From positions 62,001 through 126,000 of the forward strand of contig JACKET010000001.1 of the NCBI GenBank assembly GCA_020632875.1: a stretch of 64,000 nt of DNA. The letters run 5' to 3'. A model generated the notes under the pieces. It did not search any database and was not told the DNA's origin. It saw only the letters and a program-made list of their open reading frames with translations. Both the position numbers and the translations under genes were made by a program. Source of the DNA: Alphaproteobacteria bacterium. Its GTDB lineage: Bacteria > Myxococcota_A > UBA796 > GCA-2862545. Positions 1-6,381 of the stretch are shown here, piece after piece. Numbering within the stretch: the first letter of the stretch is position 1; each line of letters starts with the position of its first letter.

Positions 1-30
1 GCGTTTGATCGTTCGTAGATCCTCGGGTCC

Positions 31-149
31 GTGCGCTCGTGAGCCGATGCCTCCCGCCACCGTGCACTCGCGAGCCGATGCCTCCCGTCACCGTGCACTC
101 GGTGCCGATGCCTCCCGCCGGCGTGCAGTCCCGGGCCGATGCCACCGCT
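31..149. repeat. 31-bp tandem repeat, about four units
   Basis: Four consecutive units begin at 31, 62, 93 and 123 with GTGCRSTC and share a core GCCGATGCCTCCCGYCRSC. The first two are 31 bp, the third 30 bp and the last is shortened. There are no unique spacers, so this is a direct tandem array and not CRISPR. It lies beyond the 3' end of the minus-strand operon, and no convincing gene occupies positions 1-189. Confidence 0.85.
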
Positions 150-191
150 CCTGGCTCCTGGCTCCCGGCTCCCGGCTCCGCGCTCCCGGCT
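150..191. repeat. heptamer tandem repeat, six units
   Basis: Six adjoining 7-mers start at 150, 157, 164, 171, 178 and 185. They read CCTGGCT, CCTGGCT, CCCGGCT, CCCGGCT, CCGCGCT and CCCGGCT. The array follows directly on the 31-bp repeats and runs into the stop codon (CTA on the plus strand, 190-192) of the SRPBCC gene. The 7-bp period matches the larger field at 11511-11852 although the sequence differs. Confidence 0.85.
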
Positions 192-663
192 ACCCGCCGA
201 GCTCGGCCTGGAGCTTCGTGAGCAGGTTCAGCACGCCCTTCTTCGTCTGCTGGTCGATCACGAACTGCGGGACGATGAGACTCGTCTCGGTCATCAGGTC
301 GTAGGACACCCGCGTGCCGCCGCCCTCGGCGGTGAACGTCCACTTCACCGCGTAGGCCGTGAATGCGTTGGACTCGACGAGCTTCGTCTCGTAGCCCGTG
401 GCGCTCGGGCACCGCTCGACCCGATAGCGCACCGTCTTCACGATGTTGGGGCTCACGCTGTCGGTGACCAGGCAGTCGCCCCGCTTCTCGTGGACCGTGA
501 CCGTCGTGCCGCTGCCGTCGACCTGCGAGATCCACACGGGGTCGGCGAGCTTCTCGCGCACGACGTCGGGCGCCAGCGGGACCACCATCTCGCCGTGCAC
601 GCTGTGATCGTCGTTCACCACGACCTCGGGCGAGCCCGCCCACGCTGCCAGCACGAACCACAT
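190..663 (-). CDS. secreted SRPBCC (START-like) domain protein
   Basis: A 157-residue protein with a short hydrophobic N-terminus (MWFVLAAWAG) that could be a signal peptide. The rest reads as an SRPBCC/START-like fold: an initial strand with EMVVPLAPDVVREKLADP, a central beta-sheet ending in KWTFTAEGGGTRVSYDL, and a long C-terminal helix. SRPBCC folds usually bind a hydrophobic ligand in a cavity. The ATG at 663 lies 14 nt after the stop of the beta-barrel gene and follows a G-rich stretch, so it is very probably the last gene of the ABC-transporter operon. A periplasmic lipid-carrier role is inferred from this context. The exact family within the superfamily is not certain. Confidence 0.75.
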   Translation of the reverse strand: MWFVLAAWAGSPEVVVNDDHSVHGEMVVPLAPDVVREKLADPVWISQVDGSGTTVTVHEKRGDCLVTDSVSPNIVKTVRYRVERCPSATGYETKLVESNAFTAYAVKWTFTAEGGGTRVSYDLMTETSLIVPQFVIDQQTKKGVLNLLTKLQAELGG

Positions 664-677
664 GGCCGCCCCCCGAC

Positions 678-1886
678 TCAGAAGTACAACCGCGCCTGCA
701 CGAATGCCACCGCGGGGTACGTCCCGAACTCGCTGTTGAGGTACGTGAGCTCGTCGAGGGGCTTGGGCCCGTCCGGGCCGATGAGATCGGTGAGCGCCAC
801 GTCGTCCGGACGGGCGCCGACACCCATGAAGCCGCCCACCACGAAGTCGGCGTTGTTCGCGACGCTCCACGCGAGCGACGGCGCGACGAAGGCCGACGGG
901 TCGAGCACGTTGCCGATCGCCGCCAACGAGCCCGTCAGCGTCGGGCGGATCTGCTGCGACACCGCGACGCCGAGGTACGCGACGCCCATCAGCCACAGCT
1001 CGCCGCGCGCGAACCGGGGATTCCCCGTCACGCCGAGGTAGCGGTCCGGATTCGTCGCCCCCACGGTCTGCACGTACGCCTCGGCCGAGACGGTGGTGTT
1101 GGCGCCGGGCCGCCACAGCACGCCGAGCGTGCCGCGCAGGTACGGGTCGTCCTCCCGGCCCTGCGGCGCCGTCAGCGACACGTCCGACGAGAGCCCGATG
1201 GGGCCGACCGAGGTGACCACGCTCGTCCCCACGACGGCGTCGCCGCGCACGCTCCCGAGGAAGAGGCCGATGTCCGTCACGCCCACGGTGGTCTGGCCGT
1301 AGGACGCGACGATGAGGCCGCTGGGGTCCCACGAGCCCGCGTAGGCGGCCGCGAGCGTCACCTTGGTCGCGAAGCCGTGGTACACGTCCGCCCGGATCGC
1401 GTCGACGCCGGGCTTGTACTCCTGGTCGATGACGGCGGGCGTGAAGGGGTTCACGAGGTCGAGCGGCGTGAACATCTGCGCGTTGCCGAAGGTGATCGGC
1501 TGGCGGCCGACCGTGATGCCGATGCCGTCGGGACGCCACGAGACGTTGAAGCGGTCGATCCGCCCGCGCCAGACGAGGTCCTCGTCGAACGCGACCCAGG
1601 AGAGGTCGACCAGCTCGGGTGCCTGGAGGCCCACGCCCGTGGAGGTCCCGAAGCCGGCGCTCGCGGACTGGGACGTGATCGCGGTCGTCGTGTGGTGGGC
1701 CTCGAAGCTCAACGCGCGCCACTTCGCGGCGAGCTTCATCCGGTTGTCGAAGACGCCTTGCCCGGTGGGGTTCTCGGGCATGAACACGTGCTCGTAGGGG
1801 AAGGTCGCGGTGAAGAACGTCTTCAGGTCGCCGTGCAGGCTGACCTCGGCGTCCTGGCCCCACGCCGCCAGCGCGAGCAGGATCAC
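678..1886 (-). CDS. outer-membrane beta-barrel protein, DUF1302/porin-like
   Basis: A 402-residue protein starting at GTG 1886, which overlaps the TGA of the ATPase gene (shared bases 1884-1885). The N-terminus MILLALAAWGQ is a likely signal sequence. The body alternates short hydrophobic and polar strands rich in Gly and aromatic residues and ends in ARLYF, a terminal Phe typical of outer-membrane barrels. The stretch from GITVGRQPITFG into DLVNPFTP resembles DUF1302-type barrels found beside lipid and hydrophobic-compound exporters. The translational coupling to the ABC transporter suggests it is the outer-membrane end of that pathway. The substrate is unknown, and the family assignment rests on pattern only. 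Confidence 0.75.
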   Translation of the reverse strand: MILLALAAWGQDAEVSLHGDLKTFFTATFPYEHVFMPENPTGQGVFDNRMKLAAKWRALSFEAHHTTTAITSQSASAGFGTSTGVGLQAPELVDLSWVAFDEDLVWRGRIDRFNVSWRPDGIGITVGRQPITFGNAQMFTPLDLVNPFTPAVIDQEYKPGVDAIRADVYHGFATKVTLAAAYAGSWDPSGLIVASYGQTTVGVTDIGLFLGSVRGDAVVGTSVVTSVGPIGLSSDVSLTAPQGREDDPYLRGTLGVLWRPGANTTVSAEAYVQTVGATNPDRYLGVTGNPRFARGELWLMGVAYLGVAVSQQIRPTLTGSLAAIGNVLDPSAFVAPSLAWSVANNADFVVGGFMGVGARPDDVALTDLIGPDGPKPLDELTYLNSEFGTYPAVAFVQARLYF

Positions 1887-2566
1887 CGGCGGTCGTCCGA
1901 CTCGATCTTGCCGTCGACCAGCTGCACGACGCGCTTCGCGGCATCCATGACCTTGGGGTCGTGGGTGGCGAAGACGAACGTGATGCCGTGCACGTCGTTG
2001 AGGTGCTTCATCAGCTCGATGAGCGCGTGGCCCGTCTTCGAGTCGAGGTTCGCGGTGGGCTCGTCGGCGAGCACGAGCGCGGGGCGCCCTGCAATCGCGC
2101 GGGCCACGGCGACGCGCTGCTGCTGGCCGCCCGAGAGCTCGCCGGGACGGCGGTGCTCCATGCCCTCGAGCCCCACGTCCTTCAGCGTCTGCATCACACG
2201 CTCGCGGCGCTCCTTCGGGGGGACGCCCTGGAGGAGGAGCACGAACTCGGCGTTCTCGTAGGCCGAGAGGACGGGGATGAGGTTGTAGGACTGGAACACG
2301 AACCCGAGCTTGTGCAGGCGGAGGTCGGAGAGCTCGCCCTTTGTGAGCTTGCCGAGCTCGGTGCCATCGATGACCACCGATCCGGAGGACGGGGTGTCGA
2401 GGCCGCCGATGCAGTTGAGCAGGGTGGTCTTGCCGGAGCCCGAGGGGCCCATGAGCACGGTGAACTCGCCGCTGTCGATGTCGAGATCGACGCCGTTCAG
2501 GGCCTTCACGGTGATGGTGCCCTGCTGGTAGGTCCGCTGCAGGTTCCGCACGCTGACGATGGACAT
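1883..2566 (-). CDS. ABC transporter ATP-binding protein, LolD/MacB type
   Basis: A 227-residue ATPase with all hallmark motifs: Walker A GPSGSGKTT (residues 40-48), signature LSGGQQQ (144-150), Walker B ALVLADEP (163-170) and switch THD (201-203). Length and sequence match the LolD/MacB/FtsE group, which works with FtsX-like permeases and usually extracts substrates from the inner membrane instead of translocating solutes. It lies 15 nt downstream of the second permease and upstream of the beta-barrel gene, which it overlaps by 4 nt. ATP hydrolysis here should drive the two adjacent permeases. Confidence 0.95.
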   Translation of the reverse strand: MSIVSVRNLQRTYQQGTITVKALNGVDLDIDSGEFTVLMGPSGSGKTTLLNCIGGLDTPSSGSVVIDGTELGKLTKGELSDLRLHKLGFVFQSYNLIPVLSAYENAEFVLLLQGVPPKERRERVMQTLKDVGLEGMEHRRPGELSGGQQQRVAVARAIAGRPALVLADEPTANLDSKTGHALIELMKHLNDVHGITFVFATHDPKVMDAAKRVVQLVDGKIESDDRR

Positions 2567-2581
2567 CGGGAGAAACTCCGT

Positions 2582-3817
2582 TCAGACGCTGCGCATGGCT
2601 TCGACGGGCTCGAGCCGGGTGATGTAGTAGGCGGGGTAGATCGCGGAGAGGACGGTGAATCCGATGGCCGCGACGCCGTAGCCGGCGATGCGGTTCCAGC
2701 CGTAGGCGCCCTTGATGACGGACGACACGACGATGCCCTCCATCTCCATCGTCTCGGAGCCCATGAACGCGGTGTAGTCGAGGCCGTAGGTGACGAGCGG
2801 GTACGCCGCGACGATGCCGCAGCCGATGCCGACGACGGTGGCGACGAAGCCGAGCACGAGGCCCTCGAGCAGCACGATGCTCGCGACGCGGCCGGGCCGC
2901 ATGCCGATGCCCAGCAGCACGCCGAACTCGCGGATGCGCTCCATCACGCTCATCAGCACGGTGTTGAGCACGCCCATCGCGACGATGACGCCGATGACCG
3001 CCATCATCACGTCGCCCGAGAACCGGTCGAGCCGGATGAGGGCGACGATGTCGGGCATCGCCTCGTCCCACGTCATGACCTTCCACTCGGGCGGGGTGAC
3101 GGACCGGGCGCGATCGCGCGCTTCGGCCGCCAGCTTCGGGTTCTTCAGGTGGAGCGTGACCTGGTGGGCGCTGTCGGGCGTGTGGTTGAGCGCCTGGGTC
3201 GGTGCGAGGGTCGTCATCCCCACGAACCCGTCGAGCTCGGCGCCTCCGGTCTTGAAGATGCCGCGGACCCGGAACAGCTGGCTCTCGACCTCGCTGCCCT
3301 TGCCCTGGCCCATGAACACGACCTTGTCGCCGATGCCCACGTCGAGACGGTCGGCCAGCGCGGCCCCGATGAGGATGCCGCGGTCGTCGGCGTCGTCGAG
3401 CCACTCGCCCTGCACGAGCTTGTCGTCGAAGTCCGTCACCTGCTTCTCGGCGGCCGCGTTCACGCCCTGCAGCCCGACGCCCACCGAGTTCGTCGGCGAG
3501 GTCAGCAGGCCGCCGATCTGCATGCGGGGCGCGACGACCGCATCGGGCAGGACCTCGTGCAGGCGCTCGCCCAGCGCGGTGATGTCGGTGACGACGAGCT
3601 CGGGCTCGGCCTCCTCGGCGTAGTCGGGGTGCTCGATGACCACGTGGCCGGCGAGCATCGAGATGCCGCTGCGGAGCATCTCGGCGTACGAGCCCTCCTG
3701 CAGGGTGATCATCATGATCATCGCGGTGAGGCCGAACGCGATGGCGGCCCCGGTGAGCAGCGACCGGCGCAGGTTTCGCGTGAGGTTGCGGGCGGCGAGC
3801 ATCAGGAGGCGCATCAT
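2582..3817 (-). CDS. ABC transporter permease, FtsX/MacB family (second of two)
   Basis: A 411-residue permease with the FtsX/MacB layout: one N-terminal membrane segment (about residues 15-38), a large extracytoplasmic domain (about 40-270), and three C-terminal segments beginning near DVMMAVIGVIVAMGVLNTVL. It ends in LEPVEAMRSV, the usual end of this family. ATG 3817 overlaps the stop of the preceding permease in an ATGA. Two non-identical permeases in one operon suggest a heterodimer, as in LolC/LolE, with the adjacent ATPase. Confidence 0.92.
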   Translation of the reverse strand: MMRLLMLAARNLTRNLRRSLLTGAAIAFGLTAMIMMITLQEGSYAEMLRSGISMLAGHVVIEHPDYAEEAEPELVVTDITALGERLHEVLPDAVVAPRMQIGGLLTSPTNSVGVGLQGVNAAAEKQVTDFDDKLVQGEWLDDADDRGILIGAALADRLDVGIGDKVVFMGQGKGSEVESQLFRVRGIFKTGGAELDGFVGMTTLAPTQALNHTPDSAHQVTLHLKNPKLAAEARDRARSVTPPEWKVMTWDEAMPDIVALIRLDRFSGDVMMAVIGVIVAMGVLNTVLMSVMERIREFGVLLGIGMRPGRVASIVLLEGLVLGFVATVVGIGCGIVAAYPLVTYGLDYTAFMGSETMEMEGIVVSSVIKGAYGWNRIAGYGVAAIGFTVLSAIYPAYYITRLEPVEAMRSV

Positions 3818-5040
3818 TCGGTCCGGATCGCTTCGACAGGGTCGAGTCGGGAGGCCCGCCAGGCGGGCACGAAGCTCGCGCCCGTGCTCACGAGGATGAG
3901 GGCCGCGAGGATGGAGAAGATGCTGAACGGCTCGATCGCGCCGTACATCACGGGGTCGAGCGTGATGCCCTGGAACGACATGCCCTCGGGGTTGCCCCCG
4001 GAGATGTCGAGCCCGTAGACCATCAGGTACACGTCGAGCAGCCCACCGATGCCGAATCCGATGCTGCCGGCGAGGGCCGCGAGGAACACCGACTCGGCGA
4101 CCACGAGCTGCACGAGCTTGCCCGGGCGCAGGCCGATGGCCTTGAGCACGCCGAGCTCGCGCGTCCGCTCGAACACCGACATCGCCATGGTGTTCAGGAT
4201 CCCGAAGCTCGACACGGCGAACACCAGGAACAGCATGATGAGCGTCGAGAACTTCATCATCGCCATCATCTGGACCGCCTGGGGGCTCGCCTCCTCCCAG
4301 GTCTGCACCTGCGTGCCGTCGGGGACGACCGCGATGGCGGCGTTCTTGAGGGCGAGGAGGTCGTCGGGGTCGTGCCCGAGGACCGTGATCTTGTGGACCT
4401 GGTCGGGCAGGACGAGGAGATCCTGGAGGTCTGCCAGGGCCATCATCGAGCCGGACTTGTCGAGCGCGGCGTTGCCGGTCCTGAAGAGGCCGACCACCTC
4501 GTAGAGGGCGTTGCCGATGGACCCGTCGGAGCCCTGGGTCACGACGACCACGGTGTCGCCGACACCCACGTCGATCTCGTCGGCGAGACCGGCGCCGAGC
4601 ACGATCTCACCGGGCTTGCCGTCTTCGAGGAAGCGCCCGTCGACGATGCGCTCGTCGGCCCGCGTGACGGCGATCTCGCGTGCGGGCTCGACCCCGACGA
4701 GCTGGCCGCCCGTCGTCTCCTCGGCGCCGCCGATGAGCGCGAACCCCATGAGCTGCGCGGACGCGTGGGCGACCTCGGGCAGGCCCTCGAGCGCATCCAT
4801 CGTCTTCGCCGCCTCGGGGACGGTGTCGTAGAGCTTGCGGCCCGTGGGGTAGTCGGGGTGATGGACCTGGATGTGCCCGAGCTGCTGCTCGACCATCACG
4901 TTGAACATCTTCCGGCCCATCCCGTCGGTGAACGCGGTGGTCGCCATGCACAGGGCCACGGCGATGGCCATCGCGAACGCGGTGATGAGGGAGCGGCGCT
5001 TGTGGCGCCACAGGTTCCGCCAGGCGAGCCGGAGCAGCAT
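3814..5040 (-). CDS. ABC transporter permease, FtsX/MacB family (first of two)
   Basis: A 408-residue FtsX/MacB-type permease. One membrane segment near residues 15-40 precedes a soluble periplasmic domain. Three more segments follow, starting around FSTLIMLFLVFAVSSFGILN, and the end is DPVEAIRTE. It is clearly paralogous to the neighbouring permease (both open with RLAWRNL or AARNLTRN and keep the MSVFERTRELGVL / MSVMERIREFGVL motif). It starts 3 nt after the LolA-like gene and overlaps the next permease by 4 nt. It probably forms the inner-membrane channel or extractor with that partner. Confidence 0.92.
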   Translation of the reverse strand: MLLRLAWRNLWRHKRRSLITAFAMAIAVALCMATTAFTDGMGRKMFNVMVEQQLGHIQVHHPDYPTGRKLYDTVPEAAKTMDALEGLPEVAHASAQLMGFALIGGAEETTGGQLVGVEPAREIAVTRADERIVDGRFLEDGKPGEIVLGAGLADEIDVGVGDTVVVVTQGSDGSIGNALYEVVGLFRTGNAALDKSGSMMALADLQDLLVLPDQVHKITVLGHDPDDLLALKNAAIAVVPDGTQVQTWEEASPQAVQMMAMMKFSTLIMLFLVFAVSSFGILNTMAMSVFERTRELGVLKAIGLRPGKLVQLVVAESVFLAALAGSIGFGIGGLLDVYLMVYGLDISGGNPEGMSFQGITLDPVMYGAIEPFSIFSILAALILVSTGASFVPAWRASRLDPVEAIRTE

Positions 5041-5043
5041 CGG

Positions 5044-5805
5044 TCAGCGCTTCAGGGCTTCGAGCGTGAACGTCTTCTCGGGGAGATCGACGTCGAACTC
5101 GAGCTCGTCGTACGTGATCTTCGTGTACTCGTCGGGCTTGTCGCCGGGGATGAGGCTCATCTGCATCGGGACCTTGCGGCCGTCGATCTCCCGCACGTCT
5201 TCGAACGCCATCGTGCGCTGCACGGCGCCCTTCTCGTCGTAGTACTCGATCTTCTGCGGCACGCGGTCGGGACGGATGGCGACCACGACCTTGCCCCACA
5301 CGACCGGGGCGTCGGGCTTCGGCGTGAGCTCGATGACCCAGCCCTGCTCGGGGACCGCGGGGTCGGGCTTCTGCGTGAGGACCGCCGTGTAGTCCTCGGA
5401 CATCCGGGACTGCTTCACGAGGTCGTCGTTGCTGAAGTGGCTGCCCATCCAGCTGCCGCCCATCATGCCGGCCGGGATCTTCATCGTGCGGTCGACTTTC
5501 GGGAGGTAGTTCCAGAGGTTGTCGCCCACCTTCAGCGTGCTGGTGCCGGCGTCTTTCGCGGGCTCGACGATGGTGATGAGGCTGTTCTCGGTGCCCTTCG
5601 ACAGCGCCTTCATCTTCATCGTGCGCTCGAAGCGGCTGGTCTTCACGTGCATCTCGATGACCGCCCGGGAGCTCTCGCCCCGCTGGATGTCGTCGGTGGC
5701 GTCGAGCAGCTCGTCGATCGTGGGCTCGGTCTCCTCCGCGAAGGCGGGGGCGGACAGGGCCAACAGCGCAGCGAGGCCGATGGCGAGGGCGTTTGCGAGC
5801 TTCAT
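5044..5805 (-). CDS. LolA-like outer membrane lipoprotein-sorting protein
   Basis: A 253-residue protein with a clear signal peptide (hydrophobic to about residue 20, cleavage after SAPAFA). The mature part has the features of the LolA-like/COG2834 family: repeated amphipathic strands, KALSKGTENSLITIVEPAKD near residue 75, and the DNLWNYLPKVDRTMKIP segment typical of that family. LolA-like folds shuttle a lipid or lipoprotein across the periplasm. ATG 5805 overlaps the regulator stop by 4 nt. It is followed at once by the two permeases, so it should hand over or accept their substrate. Confidence 0.85.
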   Translation of the reverse strand: MKLANALAIGLAALLALSAPAFAEETEPTIDELLDATDDIQRGESSRAVIEMHVKTSRFERTMKMKALSKGTENSLITIVEPAKDAGTSTLKVGDNLWNYLPKVDRTMKIPAGMMGGSWMGSHFSNDDLVKQSRMSEDYTAVLTQKPDPAVPEQGWVIELTPKPDAPVVWGKVVVAIRPDRVPQKIEYYDEKGAVQRTMAFEDVREIDGRKVPMQMSLIPGDKPDEYTKITYDELEFDVDLPEKTFTLEALKR

Positions 5806-6278
5806 TCCGACTCCTTTCGGGACTGATCCCAGCGCGCGAGCATCTTCGGGTACTCCCTTTCCATGAAGGCGTACACATCACGGAACGCCCGAAGGCGCGA
5901 ACGACTTTCCTCGGACCGACCCTTCATCAGCGCGAGCCCACGGTCGCCGAGCTCGCGGCCGATGCGCAGGCGGACCACGGCGGCGTGCAACATCTGGTCG
6001 AGCCCGTCGGGACGGAGCTCGAAGTACATCGCTCGGGTGCCGGGCCGGGGCACGCGCGACACGAGGTGGATCTGCATCAGGGCCCGCGTGGCCTGGCTGA
6101 TCGCGCCGCGGGACGCCTGCAGCGCGTCGGCGAGCTCGGCCGAGCTCTGCTGGGGCGGATCGCACACCAGCAGGTGGCCCACGACGCGGCCGTACATGCG
6201 CGGCAGCTCGCCTTCGAAGAGCAGGGCGATCTCTTCGACGAAGTGCTTCAGCGCGAGTTGGTCGCGGTCCTGGCTCAC
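5802..6278 (-). CDS. GbsR/MarR-family transcriptional regulator
   Basis: Taken from GTG 6278 this is a 158-residue winged-helix protein. An N-terminal helix (LALKHFVEEIALLFEGE) is followed by a winged helix around SSAELADALQASRGAISQAT, then a long helical C-terminus. GbsR/MarR regulators respond to small molecules and often repress their own operon. An ATG at 6335 gives 177 residues, but its extra codons run straight through a pair of operator-like repeats. GTG 6278 has AGGGAG 11 nt upstream, so the shorter start is preferred. It is the first gene of the envelope-transport operon. Confidence 0.85.
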   Translation of the reverse strand: MSQDRDQLALKHFVEEIALLFEGELPRMYGRVVGHLLVCDPPQQSSAELADALQASRGAISQATRALMQIHLVSRVPRPGTRAMYFELRPDGLDQMLHAAVVRLRIGRELGDRGLALMKGRSEESRSRLRAFRDVYAFMEREYPKMLARWDQSRKESE

Positions 6279-6294
6279 GGCGGGTGCAGCTCCC

Positions 6295-6335
6295 TGAACT
6301 TGTGCAACATTCACTAACTTGTGAAAGTTCAACAT
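6295..6335 (-). promoter_or_regulatory. likely operator of the GbsR-like regulator
   Basis: Two octamers AACTTGTG lie 19 bp apart (6297-6304 and 6316-6323). The second belongs to the perfect inverted repeat AACTT-GTGA-AAGTT (6316-6329), and the first to a looser dyad bounded by TGAA and TTCA (6295-6313). This AT-richer patch lies just upstream of the preferred regulator start and about 45 bp before the divergent kinase gene, so one regulator could control both directions. Confidence 0.6.
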
Positions 6336-6369
6336 CGCAAGCGCGATGCTCACGTTGGACTCACCGGCG

Positions 6370-6375
6370 TATGCT
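6370..6375 (+). promoter_or_regulatory. -10-like TATGCT, probable leaderless promoter
   Basis: TATGCT is followed by six bases and then ATG 6382. No Shine-Dalgarno sequence is present. The distance fits transcription starting at the start codon. No clear -35 element is seen. Confidence 0.5.
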
Positions 6376-6381
6376 CGGTCG

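Noticed and set aside
31..122. Possible CRISPR array
   Set aside because: The 31-bp units are directly adjacent with no unique spacers, and no cas genes are present.
1961..4018. 685-codon plus-strand open frame antisense to the ABC operon
   Set aside because: Its translation is rich in His, Asp, Glu and Arg without domains, as expected from reading GC-rich coding sequence in reverse. The minus-strand genes have complete ABC motifs.
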